DNA of 64,000 bases from Acephala macrosclerotiorum (taxonomy: Eukaryota > Ascomycota > Leotiomycetes > Helotiales > Mollisiaceae): NCBI GenBank assembly GCA_014904845.1, contig MU119279.1, forward strand, positions 62,001-126,000, in the 5' to 3' direction. Below the pieces are notes generated by a model. It was given only the letters and a program-made list of their open reading frames with translations. It ran no database searches and was not told the origin of the DNA. Made by a program: the position numbers and the translations under genes. Numbering within the stretch: the first letter of the stretch is position 1; each line of letters opens with the position of its first letter. This document shows positions 10,545-21,598 of the stretch, piece after piece.

Positions 10545-12651
10545 TTAGACATAGTTGACAAATGGTATGCCTGTTTCCTCCTTGATGATTTCCAGCGCTT
10601 GAATGACTTTTTCGTCTTCATATCTACTCGGCGTCAATACCGCTTCGAAAGTAAAGAGCAATGGGAAAAGATCACCGTACCTTCTGCCAACGAGTTGAAG
10701 GCTTATTGGGGCATCCTTGTAGCCTTCCGCACCGAACTTGTCCCAGAGATCCCAGTTGAATTTATCTTTTTCGTTTCTGGGTTCGTATGCTTCCTTGACG
10801 TCATCTTTCGCGGTGTCGACTTTGTCGACGGGGAAGATGAGTGCTGGGTAGTCGAGGAGGTTCCACTGACTCGTGTATCCCCACTACAACAAACGGTGTG
10901 TCAGTATGGCGATTATCCCAAGAACAAGTGCCGAGCGCTCATCACTGCAAGATCCAAGAATTGAAGCAGAAGATGAGATTATTTACCCATTTAGCGGTGT
11001 CGATTTTCGGTGCGACTCCAGGACCAGCAGGACAGAGGATCACGTCTACCATTCCCTCCAACTCACCGTTCGGTCCTGTCGAAGTTGCGGTTTCGTTCCA
11101 CAGCTGGGCATATTTCAATCTGTAACCATCGCGAGCTTGGTGTGATTTCCATAACGAGGGTATGGTATGTGATTGCAGGTGGGGATTCTCGGGAATAATA
11201 AATTTCGAGAGCGGTCGCCATGGCTCGCTGGAAGCATTGACAGCCTCGCTTTCTTCTTTCCCGCCGTCGCAGAAGTACAGGTTTGCCTGGAACAATGAGC
11301 CTGGATTCCGAGTTGGATGGAAACGAGGGTCAGGAGAAAAGAGCTTACGATGATTTCCCAAGCAAGGTCATGTTTATACGGTTTCCACTCTACAACCTCA
11401 ACATTCCCCTTCGCCTTCAGCTTCTCTACAACTTCCTTCAAAGCCCGCTGAACAGGAGGATGAGGCTTCACGACTCCATCATCCCAGAGAACAGCTACCT
11501 TCAGTTTCTTGCCTTCGAAAGCGTTTTCTTCCTTCCATGGAAATGGTAGGAGAGAAGGCTCCTTATACCAAGGTTTCGCATCGACGAGAGTCTTGATGAA
11601 TAGTCTGCAGCCCTCGAGAGATGTGGATAGTGGCCCGATGGTAGGAATGATGTGCTCTGCTCCGAACATTGTCGCCATCAAGCCTGCTACTGGCAATCGC
11701 CCGGTCGTGGGTTTCATGCCATATACGCCTGCGAGAATTCAGACGAGAATATGGAACTTTGGGGAAAAGGGACGAACCGTTATTTGCTGCTGGACTTCGG
11801 ATGGAACCTCCAATATCTGTACCGATTCCCAAACAGCTTCCTCGAAATCCCACCAGAGCTCCTTCTCCACCGGACGATCCGCCAGAAGTCAAAGTGGTAT
11901 TGAAGGGATTCGTGGTGACACTGTAAGCTCCATTAGCAACTTTCCGTCGATGTCTCTTCAAACTCTGACAATCTCTCTCCACCAGTCTCTCCAGAACTTT
12001 CGGACATCCACTCACCCGTAAAGATTACTACTCGTCTCCAAATGCATCAAAGTCTGCGGCTGCGTCGTCCTTGCGTAGAAAACCGCTCCAGCTCTCCATA
12101 ATATCTGCAAGATATGACTTTCCTCTTCTCCCAGTCTGCCAACCCAAGCAACGAACCCAGCATTCAGATCCAGCCCTTTCATCCCAATGTGCTCCTTGAC
12201 ACTGATCGGTATACCATGTAATGGTCCAACAGGCTTGCCATTGTCTTTGAGGTAGGTATCGAGGTACGCGGCGCGTTCGAGGGCTCGAGTTGGGAGGAGT
12301 TCGGTGATGCAATTGACCTGCAGATGTCAGTCTTGAGGACAGGCAGTGGAAGAGGGGACGAACAGCTTTCTGTGCAAGACCGGCGCGTCGGAGGAATGCC
12401 TTGGTAACTGCAGTGGAGCTGAGCTCTCCCTTGGCTAGCTGAGGGACGAGTTTCTCAACAAGTGTCTCCGTAATTGCAACTTCCTCTGCCGTTAAGTATT
12501 CCTTCGCTAGCGGAATTGTGTATTGTGGGATCTCCTTGATTTCTGGAAGTGCAGGCTCGAGAGCTGCAATCGTTGCACCGCGGTGTTTTTGTCGATCTGC
12601 TGCGACTTCTTGCCAGGTCGCGCCTGATGCTATGGTTACTGTTGCTGCCAT
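10545..12651 (-). CDS. Amidase (amidase signature family, acetamidase-like)
   Basis: Seven exons join in phase to 564 residues: 12651-12364, 12317-12016, 11920-11778, 11728-11349, 11286-10987, 10883-10681 and 10623-10545. The Ser-cisSer-Lys catalytic set is present: Lys in [12 protein letters not shown], the Gly/Ser-rich loop [12 protein letters not shown], and the nucleophile region [12 protein letters not shown]. The start [21 protein letters not shown] and the end GIPFVNYV are as expected for this family, and the length is usual for fungal acetamidases. Such enzymes hydrolyse small amides to a carboxylate and ammonia in the cytosol. Introns 1 and 3 both use the uncommon donor GTTCGT; intron 2 ends at a TTACAG acceptor just after a GCTAATG branch site. 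Nothing is truncated. The substrate cannot be told from sequence, and neighbours give no pathway context. Confidence 0.93.
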
Positions 12652-13264
12652 TGTAAGTACTCACAGGTTAGTAAAAAGAGATGTGCTTGGTGAAGAGAGA
12701 GAAACTGAGGGAGGGGTAATTGAGAAGGATAATGCATTGATTGCTATGTACAAGGTGGTAGGACAATACCCAGATCACCCAGAAAGTGGGATTCGGCAAT
12801 GATGTAGGCTCTTGTGAAGGAAGGAGAGGTGGGGTTGATAAGAGAAGTGTGAGCGGGAACGAGAGCGAGAGCGATGCTTGATAACGATGATGCGGAAAGG
12901 GGCCGTCGTTAGGCCTAGACCGTGTTGGGAATATCCATCCTTGGACGTGTCGAAAAGGAGAATACAAACTTCTGTTGTTATTGCTTTTGATTTGAATAAT
13001 ATACAAGGAGAAGTGCAAGAGAAAGAAGTTTCGATTACTTGACAGAGGACACGGTACTGGATGTAGAGGAGAGGAGAGGCGACCTTTCCATTTTGAGTAA
13101 GGTTGGAAGACGCGCTTGGGGAACTTTATTCTTGCTCCCGAAATCCTACTTCTACATGTGCTTCGATCCTTTGGTTTATGCATCGCGCTACCTCATAACT
13201 TTTCTCTTCAGTTCAAAGAAAGCTGCTGCTCAGCATCTGAGCGGGTTAGAGGTGCTTCTTTCCG
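12652..13264. other. Amidase promoter region, no gene seen
   Basis: This is the upstream side of the amidase start. Its coding strand is strongly pyrimidine-rich at 12830-12860 and 12990-13080, a common feature of fungal core promoters. No coding exon is recognised. Confidence 0.45.
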
Positions 13265-14710
13265 CTAGACGCCACTGTTCCCAATCAGTCGTCCAATACC
13301 TCCCATTTTCAATGCTTGCTTGACCAGCCATTCTGCCACACAATCTTTACTTGCGACATCCCTGGGGTGTGTTTCGAAATCTTCGAAGCTCTTGAATTTT
13401 GCTTTGCAAGCATCGCTACTCAGTCCACAACAAGTAGGCCCGGTCCAATGCTCCTGACCTCTCAAGCGCCGCGGAAGAGTCTCGTCGTATAGAATGGGTT
13501 TAATACACTCCCAGCCACGTTGGGTTCGTAGATGAGCTGCAAGCTGATCTTCTCTTGCGAATTCCCGACCACAGCCCCAAGTGGATTGGCACCATTCTCC
13601 TGTTCCGCAGAGATACGTTTTTCCGCCGCTGTGTAGTGCTTGGTGGCGGTTTCTATCCTTCGATCGCGGGAACTTCTTCCCGCACTCCGAGCATTCAAAT
13701 GGACGGTCCCCGCTGTGGATTCGAGTATGTTCCCGAAGAGTGGTAGACCTAGTGAAGCGCTCACCGCAAGTATTGCATTTGTGTTTGAATTTTTCGGGAT
13801 CTTTTCGCGTTGCCTGTTTGCTCTTTTTCGCTGTTTTGATGCTACCTCTTGTCGAATGCTCATAGAAATGAATCTCTGGGGCTGGGCATTCTAATAGCGG
13901 TGAAGCGTTGCGAGCTTCATCTGCATTCATAGCATTGGCTACATTGACTTGGATAGAGCTTGACTGAGCACTAGTGAGGATGTTTGATGGAGGAACCTGG
14001 TCTGGAAGGGTACTCGCAATTGGTGCTGGCAGCCATTCAGATAGTAAATTCCTCGGTATAAATGCGAATGGTGTCGGCGGTGGCGGTGGCAGGTCCCAGG
14101 ATATGTGATTCACAACGTTCAAGCTATCTTGAAGGAGCTTTTCCCTACTTCTCCAATCGAGGTCTGGATTAAACTTGATGACTTCCAGTTTTCCTCGAAT
14201 GAACTCTCCCAGTGCTTGGTGACGATTGACGGTTGCTTCTCGTTCTCTCTCAAGACCATCAACAAGATGCGCAAAGATGACTGCGAGTAAAGAAGCATCA
14301 CACCCAGATTCGAGAAATGCGGAGCACACGGCAATAATCTCCTCTTTTTTTTGTCTTATCCTCGTTCTTAGAGATCCGAAGTCGTCATATCGAGGGTAAT
14401 CCTGCCGAAGAATGTTGAGAACTTCTTGATTTCTTAAAGAAGCAGTGTGTGGTATTTCTCTAGTCGTGCCTGGTATTTTGATGTCCTCTGGTGTGGGATA
14501 CTCCCATTGAACGATCTGGGTCTCTTTATGATAGAAGTAGCATTTCTCCTTCAACGGGTCCTGGATTACAATCCAACCCGGCAAGTGCTCCAGCCTCGTG
14601 AAAGGAATGCTAAACCAGGAGTCAGCTCTTACTTTGCGAAACTAGAGGGAGGAGTTTTCAAAGTTCGTTATGGGCCTGGTCTGTTCTCACGTTGATGAGT
14701 AGCTCTCCAT
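13265..14710 (-). CDS. WW-domain plus C2H2 zinc-finger protein, copy A
   Basis: Two exons, 14710-14691 (20 bases) and 14594-13265, join in phase 2 to 449 residues. The tiny first exon (MESYSS) was placed because the paralogue at 16.9-18.9 kb has the same structure. Residues 10-40 form a WW-type module with Trp-14 and Trp-37, a YFY block and a following Pro. A helical segment (about 60-180) includes LVDGLEREREATVNRHQALGE. A proline run (LPPPPP) follows near residue 185. Two canonical C2H2 fingers occupy about 279-330 (HKCNTCGERFTRSTTLREH; FECSECGKKFPRSKDRNRH), followed by an atypical third finger to about 370. A further Cys-rich segment has the form CCGLSSDACKAKFKSFEDF. The likely role is a nuclear DNA-binding regulator with protein-interaction ability; that is inference. 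It ends about 190 residues earlier than its paralogue. Confidence 0.85.
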
Positions 14711-15761
14711 GTCCGTCGCAATCACGTGCCTAAATGGAATTCAGCAGACCGCGGGCGTCGACATCTTGAGTTCTGTTTTTCTCACTTAAACAAGTTGCTT
14801 GAATGCATTTGGAGCGTGCGACTGATTTTTATGTCTGTTGCGTATAACAGAAGTGCTGCATCGCCTTTATTCTGGTCAAAACAGATACCGGATCTGGAGT
14901 AGAAGCACGGCAGTCCTCGGCTATGCAAACCGCCAGAACTGCAGAACGGTCTGGGCAGCCAAATCAAGCCTATTCGGGCATTTGAATTGGCCAAAATCAA
15001 GGCGATGCTTTAATTGCTTAGGTGCATCTCGCCGCCGGATGGCAGGTCATTGAGAGCAAAGATCAACCACATTGATGCCGGTTCTGCAAGACCCAGCGCT
15101 ATCAACGTCTCAGCCTCAGCAGAACAAGCTAAGACCGGCAATGGGAAAACTTTGGCGAGTTTCGTACGCTTTCTGCTGCTATCATTGGGTAATGCGGTAC
15201 GCCCTCTGAACGATCCTGGCTCCCTGAACCTCGACTCGCTCAAACATCGAAGAGCGTCGCCGTGGTTCTTCGCGATCGAACCAATGTTACTCCTCGTTGA
15301 GCAGCGTGAGGCTCCCGTGCTAGCCAACGATGCACACGATGCTAGCCAACGACGCACTCGATGCTTATATCTTAGCAAGGCTACGCCCGCTTTTCCATTT
15401 TCAAGCTGCGTGTCTCGGGGACTGTTGTCACTCAGCATCGCCTTGGTATAATTCCTTTACCAAGCGGCCATTTTTCAACTTATATGCATCCCCTCCCTTT
15501 GACCTGCTACTTTAAGTCATGGCGATGCTCTTCACTCGACACGCAACACTGGCGACTCTAAGGCCATGCCAGATATCCTGTTAGTGCAAGACGTCGCCAT
15601 GTTGTCAACGAAGGGGCATATGAATCCCTCGAGGTCCACCCAGCAGCCGCAGTCTCTTTCCTTTCTCCAATCACCGCACAGAAACTTTTACTCGTTTGGA
15701 AATCTTCCCAAATTTACATTTTGAGATCTCTCACCCTTCATTTCGCAACTTCGATTGAACC
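14711..15761. promoter_or_regulatory. Shared divergent promoter region, copy A
   Basis: This interval separates the divergent zinc-finger gene and small membrane-protein gene of copy A. The block 15510-15640 is clearly similar to 19899-20055 in copy B, including AAGTCAYGGCGATGCTCTTCA and ACGTCGCCATGTTG. No other part is obviously coding; a 145-codon plus-strand frame at 15014-15451 has no counterpart in copy B and is not called. Confidence 0.5.
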
Positions 15762-16192
15762 ATGTCAACCCAAGCTAGTCATCAATTTGACTGGACGCCT
15801 TCTGCCATTGCCACAGTCGTCTATCAAGTCGTAATGATAATCGTGAGCATCGTGAGCATCTGGAAGAAGTATCGTCGACCTATACGACAGTTCGATGGTA
15901 TGAGTCGTCCTCCCACAACTTACCCACGCTCGATTTCCAAGTCTAACTCCATACTGCAGAAGAACAACTGATGGGCATCCTCCTTCCTGCCCATCATATC
16001 CAAGAAAGCCAGCTTCAATCAACTATTCCACGTCCTCAATCCGCCAATCCAACAAGGCTCGGAGTTGCTTCGGCTCACAATCTCCGAACTCCTAGCACAT
16101 CTCAACGGGATTATAGAAGCGCTTCTTGGGAACGAAGAGCATACTATGAGTGTAATCGACGACGCACTTTTTCGTCTCATCGATCCTCTTGA
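15762..16192 (+). CDS. Small single-pass membrane protein, copy A
   Basis: Exons 15762-15897 and 15960-16192 join in phase 1 to 122 residues. The N-terminus has one hydrophobic helix (about residues 14-34: SAIATVVYQVVMIIVSIVSIW) followed directly by the basic stop-transfer stretch KKYRRPIRQFD. The rest is soluble, Ser/Arg/Gln-rich, and ends in a basic patch (ECNRRRTFSSHRSS). The paralogue at 20317-20779 has an identical first-exon length (136 bases) and the same intron position. Relative to it, copy A stops about 15 codons earlier at a TGA, although the following bases (16193-16235) still align. No known family is recognised. The topology suggests a short lumenal or extracellular N-terminus with a cytosolic tail, or the reverse. 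It is transcribed divergently from the WW/C2H2 gene. Confidence 0.75.
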
Positions 16193-16904
16193 GCGCAGTG
16201 CCGAGCATGGCGGAGTTACTTAATGCTGATGTGGGATTTGGATTCGCGCTGGAGATATGGGACTTTGACACAGCTCTGTGGAAGAAAACTTTCTGTCGTC
16301 AAGATGAGAATGAAGTTGTATGCCGTCTTCGACTTGAATTCGCGTTGGTATAGTGGCATTTTCGGGGTTGGCGTAGGGCGAGGCATGCTGGCATGGCTGT
16401 ACCATACGAGAGATTGTTAGACGACATGGTGTTGAAGGCGAGGAGGCATACTCTGTACCAAGCCTACGCAAAGAAAAAAAAAATCCCAAGGTTTGGGGAC
16501 TTGGGTTGATCTCATTTTGTCCATAAACGATCTCCATGTTCCTCTGTTTGTTTCAGCCTTATTTACCTATTGGACGCCGAGATGGCTCATTCGGCACACT
16601 CTCCTTTCTCGAATGTCTAAGTTCTCACTTTCAACAACGCGAGGAATAATGGGACAGGAATCGAGCCAAATGTGTGAAATTCTCCTACGCACAATATATA
16701 GCTGTTTCAAGGCCTTCTTCCTGGCACTCGATTCCGACCTAATAATTTCATAACAAATCGCTCCCCCCCATGTCTTTCGGGCAACAACACCTCGTGCACC
16801 TCGCTTCACCTTCTTCAACGCACATCATAGCATCTAATAGTGCTTTTCCATACATATCTATCTGCATTATATATCTTGCCTTCGCCTCATCCACTTTGCA
16901 CGTT
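16193..16904. other. Boundary between the two duplicated units
   Basis: This holds the 3' flank of the copy A membrane-protein gene and the 3' flank of the copy B zinc-finger gene. Bases 16195-16260 still align with the last codons of the copy B small gene. A short A-run (16470-16480) is present. No gene is seen. Confidence 0.45.
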
Positions 16905-18928
16905 CTAGAGTCGTAGCTTGCCGCAGGCACTGCATTCAAAGACCTCGTGCTCTGCTACATCCTCCTCCCTCAAAATGTTGCCCCTGGTGTTCGCGATGGT
17001 TAATGCCTTCAAAAATAGTTCGCCTCCTATTCTGTGGTCGTGTTTGAGGTGCTGGAGGAACTTTGGCTCGGAGAAATGAGACACGGACCATTCGCAAGAC
17101 CTTAGAGCGCATTCAAAGCTTCCGTGGGATATTCTAATATGCTCAGCCGTACTCGCTGTCCTCGGATCCAACTCTTCGACGCAGTGAGAGAAAGGACAAG
17201 GATCCGTATCGTGAACATCTCTTAGATGGGAGATTAATCTGGTCTTCCACACGAAAATTGTTCCCTTTGACACACAATTCGGGAACGGGCATTGCGATCG
17301 GGACTTCATCCTGTCGACTGCAATACGGACCGAGTTTGTATGGCTTCGAAGATTGGTCGTCCCGTGGTGGAGGTTCTGATGCTGGCTCGAGTCCGGAGTA
17401 TGTATCTTAAAGTTCCGATTTTGCTCCTCACTATCATAGAATGTACCCAGTTTGTCTATCCCAACGCCCCGACCCACTCTACTCATCACTAATGACTGCT
17501 TCACTAGAAAATCTGCCACGCAGCTTCTGTTCGATCCATCTTGGAGATGTGTTATCAGTTCTTCGAAGTTGTTGAAATTGGCCCAACAGGCATCGCTGCT
17601 GAGTTGACAACAGTATCCATTATTATACGCGGCCATTCCCATCAAACACTCCCTAAAGTCTTGATTTTGCAGTAAAGGTACAATGCAGCCCCAGCCGCGC
17701 TGGGTTCGGAGATGAGCTGCGAGCTGGTCCTCCCTTGCAAAGCTTTGATGACATCCCCAGGGAACAGTTGAAAATTCCTCGGTAGTGCCACAGAGATATT
17801 TATCCTCTCTAGTGTGTATTTTTTGGTGGCGATTTCTGTCTTTTGACCGCGAGAAACCTTGGCCGCACATTGAGCACTCGAAGGGACGCTCACCGCTATG
17901 AATTCGAGCGTGTTCGCGGAGAGTAGTCGATCTCGTGAATCGTTCGCCGCAAGTGCTGCATTTGTGTTTGAACTTTTCTGGGTCTTTCTGTACCGGGTCT
18001 TTCTGCGATGTTCGCTTCCTCTTTCTTGATATTCCAGGTTTACCCTCTGCAGGGAGCTGCTTATTGTTAAGAACTTCATGTGCTAAAATTTCTGAACCGG
18101 GAGAAGGTTCCCCGTGGCCGCCTCCATCGTCTAGGTTGGTGGAGCGTGGGACACTCTTTTCACTTGGAGACGAGCGCGTAGGAGCGGAAGTACCTATTAA
18201 AGAATCCGAGTCCGGGGCATCGATCGTAACATGGGATACATCCAGAAGAGCTGTTGCATCTGCTGGTGGCGGCGGTGGTGGTATGTCATCAATTATATGA
18301 TCCACAGCATCATAGGCTATCCGGAAATCTCCGACAAGACTCTCTTTGATCGTAGGATGGTGCTTTATTCGTTCTTCGATTGAGAGCAGTCGATCCCTGA
18401 TGAGCTCGGCAAGGTCCAGATGGCGTATTATTGTTGCTTCACGCTCTCTTTCGAGACTATCAACCAAGCTAGCAAAGATGGCCACGATGTCCGAAATATC
18501 ACACCCAGAGGAATAAATCTCTGAACAAACAATGATAAGCTCATCCTTTCCTTCTATTGTCCTCTTCCTTGACCATCTCACTCCGTCATGCCGCGAGCCA
18601 ATTCGGTCAAAAATCTTCTGAATTTTCCTATTTCCAAAAGATGCTGCGAGCTGGGAACCTTCTGAAGTTGGCGCCGTCTCAAAGCCATTTGGCCCCGGAT
18701 ACATCCATTGACACGTTTGGGTTCCAGGATGGTAGAAGTAGTTTTTCTCGCTCAAGGGGTCGCGGATTTCAATCCACTCGGGCAGTCGCTCAAGTCTGTG
18801 ATATACAGGAAGAATTAAGTTGAAGTACCTGCTAGTCATCAGTCCTTGGGTTTCGATTGATTTGAGAGATAGCCGTCGAAGTTGATTCTAAGTGGAGGTT
18901 GTTCTTACAACGATGAGTTACTCTCCAT
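16905..18928 (-). CDS. WW-domain plus C2H2 zinc-finger protein, copy B
   Basis: Exons 18928-18909 (20 bases) and 18795-16905 join in phase 2 to 636 residues. The start MESNSS matches MESYSS of copy A, and the intron interrupts the same codon. Order of parts: WW-type module near residues 10-40 (LPEWIEIRDP, YFY, QWMYP); helical region with LVDSLEREREATIIRH; polyproline IPPPPPP; two C2H2 fingers (HKCSTCGERFTRSTTLREH; FECSMCGQGFSRSKDRNRH); an atypical W-GC finger; and a Cys-rich SSDACWANFNNFEEL segment. Beyond the point where copy A ends there are about 190 more residues with extra Cys/His pairs (CPFPNCVSKG, CPFSHCVEE, CALRSCEWS, FECSACGKL), likely degenerate zinc fingers. It is probably a nuclear regulator. 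The polyproline run next to a WW domain could allow self-interaction or oligomer formation. Confidence 0.87.
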
Positions 18929-20316
18929 GGCTGTAGAAAGCGCTAGACCATCCCAAGAGTCATGTGATAGCAGAGTCTAGTTTCTGGCGGTGAAGAGCCT
19001 CGCGAGGTCAGGTCTTGCTAGCGAAACACGATGCTTGGCGGCTGTTGGAATTGTGTTTCTTCAATAACAAGTTGCTTGGGAGTGGGCAAAAGATATGCTA
19101 TCAATTGGGAAGCAGGGCCTTGCGGAGTTCGTATCGCCTTGAACGAGTTGGGTGGTGGTGGCTCGGCCATGTGCACGTGCAAGCCACAATCCAGGAAAAT
19201 CCGGTCTGTGAATGACCCTGAATCAAGGCGACGCATTCAATCTCCGGGTACAACCGAGTCATGGTTTGACGAAAGTTGACTATACCCTAGATCGAGGAGT
19301 ACATGACTGGTACATATGTAGTAGTGCTGGTGCTGGCGCCTCTATCGATGTTGACGTGTGGTGAAACTTCGGTGAGAGCAGAAGCGTGGCAGAGGCAGGG
19401 GCAGGGCGGGGCAGGGCAAGCGCGCGAAGATCGTGTAGCGAGTAGAATGGGCCCTGTATGGGCAAGGATAGACCCAAGCATGTACAGAGCTGCTCCAATT
19501 ACACGTCCAATCCCTCTTCCTCCTCCTCATACCCTCGCGCCACGCACAGAGATCGTCGAAGATTCCAACTATTGCCAGAGCTTCGCGCTTGTCAAGTCTT
19601 AATCAGCGTTCTAACATTGGTACAGACCCATGAAGAGCTGGCTCCTGACCAGTAGGACCATTTCCCCACGGCCTGGTCAAGGAAATGTCCGAATACGGTT
19701 GACCCTATGGTAAAACTAGGCATGCACCCTGTGTTCGCTGCGAGTTCCTCTTGGCACAAGGGTAGCGCTGGTGGGTGAGATTCCATCACTGCCGTAACCG
19801 GGTACATCGCTAGTGCCGAAGCATCTCCTCGACATCCCCACTTCGCGTGCAGTGGCCAATTCCAGCTTGTACCTGGTTCTCTAGATTGTCGGAGCCTACT
19901 TAAAGTCACGGCGATGCTCTTCAATTGTCGTGCGCTTCGTGTGCTTCAAGGCCATTTCAATCTTTCTCCCTGAGCAGTACGTCGCCATGTTGCCAGCGGC
20001 GGGACATCGCCATGTTTCCCACCAAGTGGTATATGAGGCTCTCGAAGTCCAAACCAGGATGGCTTTCTCAAGAACGTTCAATTCACTCCTGCCTCGATCG
20101 ACAATCAGAGCACATCACCGCGAGTCTTCTCTTTTGCCGTTGGTGTCTGCATAGCCGGCATTACCATACACCAAACCTATCAAAACCGCAGCTTTTAGAG
20201 GGTCTCTATCCTAACTTTCAACTACAAGTTCTCTTGTCCTCTAAGAAAATTCAAAGTCTCCCGATTCCGCCATCTTTACCAACTCTTCCCTTCAATTCCC
20301 TCCTTTCAACTTAGCG
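18929..20316. promoter_or_regulatory. Shared divergent promoter region, copy B
   Basis: This lies between the divergent gene pair of copy B and is about 340 bases longer than the copy A counterpart. The 19899-20055 block matches 15510-15640 and contains two GTCGCCATGTT or ATCGCCATGTT elements where copy A has one. A G-rich stretch (19390-19425, GGGGCAGGGCGGGGCAGGGC) is specific to this copy. No gene is called. Confidence 0.5.
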
Positions 20317-20779
20317 ATGTCTACCCAGTCTGACCAGCGATCCAGCTGGACACCTGCTGTCATCGCTACGATTGTCTACCGAGTCGTTATGATCATCGTG
20401 AGCATCGCCTTCATCTGGAAGAAATATCGTCGACCTACACGGCAATTTGATGGTGCGTCTTTGATAACTGATAGCCCACTGACGAGGCTGACTGTCCACC
20501 ACAGGAGAATCACTCATCGGCATCCTCATTTCTCCACATCGTACCCAAGCAAGCCTCCTCCCATCAACGGAGCCACCCCCTCGATTCGCCAGTCCGAGGA
20601 GTCTCCGAGCTGTTTCGTCCAACACGCCCCAAGGTTCTAGCACAACCCAACGAGATTATAGAATGGACTCTTGGGAACGAAGAGCACAATATGAGTGTAG
20701 TCGACGGCGTACTTCTTCCTCGCAACGATCCTTCCAGCACAGCACCGATAACGGCAACGTCACTAATGCTGATGTGTAA
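20317..20779 (+). CDS. Small single-pass membrane protein, copy B
   Basis: Exons 20317-20452 and 20505-20779 join in phase 1 to 136 residues. It has the same architecture as copy A: a short N-terminus (MSTQSDQRSSWTP), one hydrophobic helix at about 14-34, then KKYRRPTRQFD and a Ser/Pro/Arg-rich tail. The best conserved tail segment is TQRDYR..SWERRA.YECSRRRT, shared between copies even though the middle has diverged, which suggests purifying selection on the tail. It ends DNGNVTNADV, longer than copy A. No family name can be given. The conserved pairing with the WW/C2H2 gene suggests, but does not prove, a functional link. Confidence 0.78.
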
Positions 20780-21598
20780 TCGCGCTTCGAGCTTGGCGAT
20801 ATTGGACTTTGACAAAGACGTGCAGAAGGAAGGTCCCCATCATACAAATGGAAAGAGGAACTTTTATGATGTTTTCCTGCGTGGAATTAGCGTTAATATC
20901 GTGGCATTTTCGGTACTAGCGTAGGAAAGGTGTGCCGGCATGGCTATACTATATTGGAGTTCGTTAGACAACTTGATATCGAGGGCAAGGAGTTACCCTC
21001 TTTCTCAGGCTTATACCAAAAGGAACCCATGGTTAGGGGACTAGGTATGGCTTCCTTAATCCATGAAAGAGAAAGGAGTCGGACCCATTTTCTTTCATTG
21101 AATATTTCATTTCGCATTCCTCTCCAACTCTAGAATATCGAGACGGCGGATCCGCAAACTCTCTACTCTCACGCCTAAGTTCTCATTTCCAATAATTTTG
21201 ACCTAATATTTTCGATTGTTTGTCCTTGCATCGCACTGCTTGTTCTCCAAAGTCTCGTAGTCGTACATCTCCTGCCCGAAGTCAGATCTCAAGCCCATAC
21301 TTCCTCTTCTCTCTCAAGTCCAGGATGCAGGGAGAATAGGCACAGAAATGGAGGCTAATATATAGAATTCTCCTATGCGAGATATATAGCGTCTCCAAGA
21401 CGTTATTTCTAGTATTCGACTAAATAACCTCACGACACATCGCTCCCTCCCATGCCTTCCAATCCCAAACTCCAATATCCAAACGCCATTCTTTTTTTCA
21501 CCCAGGGTATATTAACAATTCCACGTCCCCTTATTTGGCCAATGACAACTAGGCCTTCCCCAATTAAACGCCTACACCACAAATCAGCACAATCCACC
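20780..21598. other. Intergenic, no gene seen
   Basis: This is the 3' flank of the copy B small gene and of the PPxY protein gene. Bases 20800-20950 and 21340-21440 resemble the copy A 3' flank (16250-16390 and 16650-16760), marking the right-hand part of the duplication. No coding signal is seen. Confidence 0.45.

Noticed and set aside
10545..12651. Amidase as a pseudogene because of many fragmentary frames
   Set aside because: Seven exons join in phase and all catalytic residues are present.
13555..13894. Plus-strand frames inside the copy A zinc-finger gene
   Set aside because: Antisense shadows of the C2H2 coding sequence.
15014..15451. 145-codon plus-strand frame between the copy A gene pair
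   Set aside because: There is no counterpart in copy B and no motif, and it lies in the shared promoter region.
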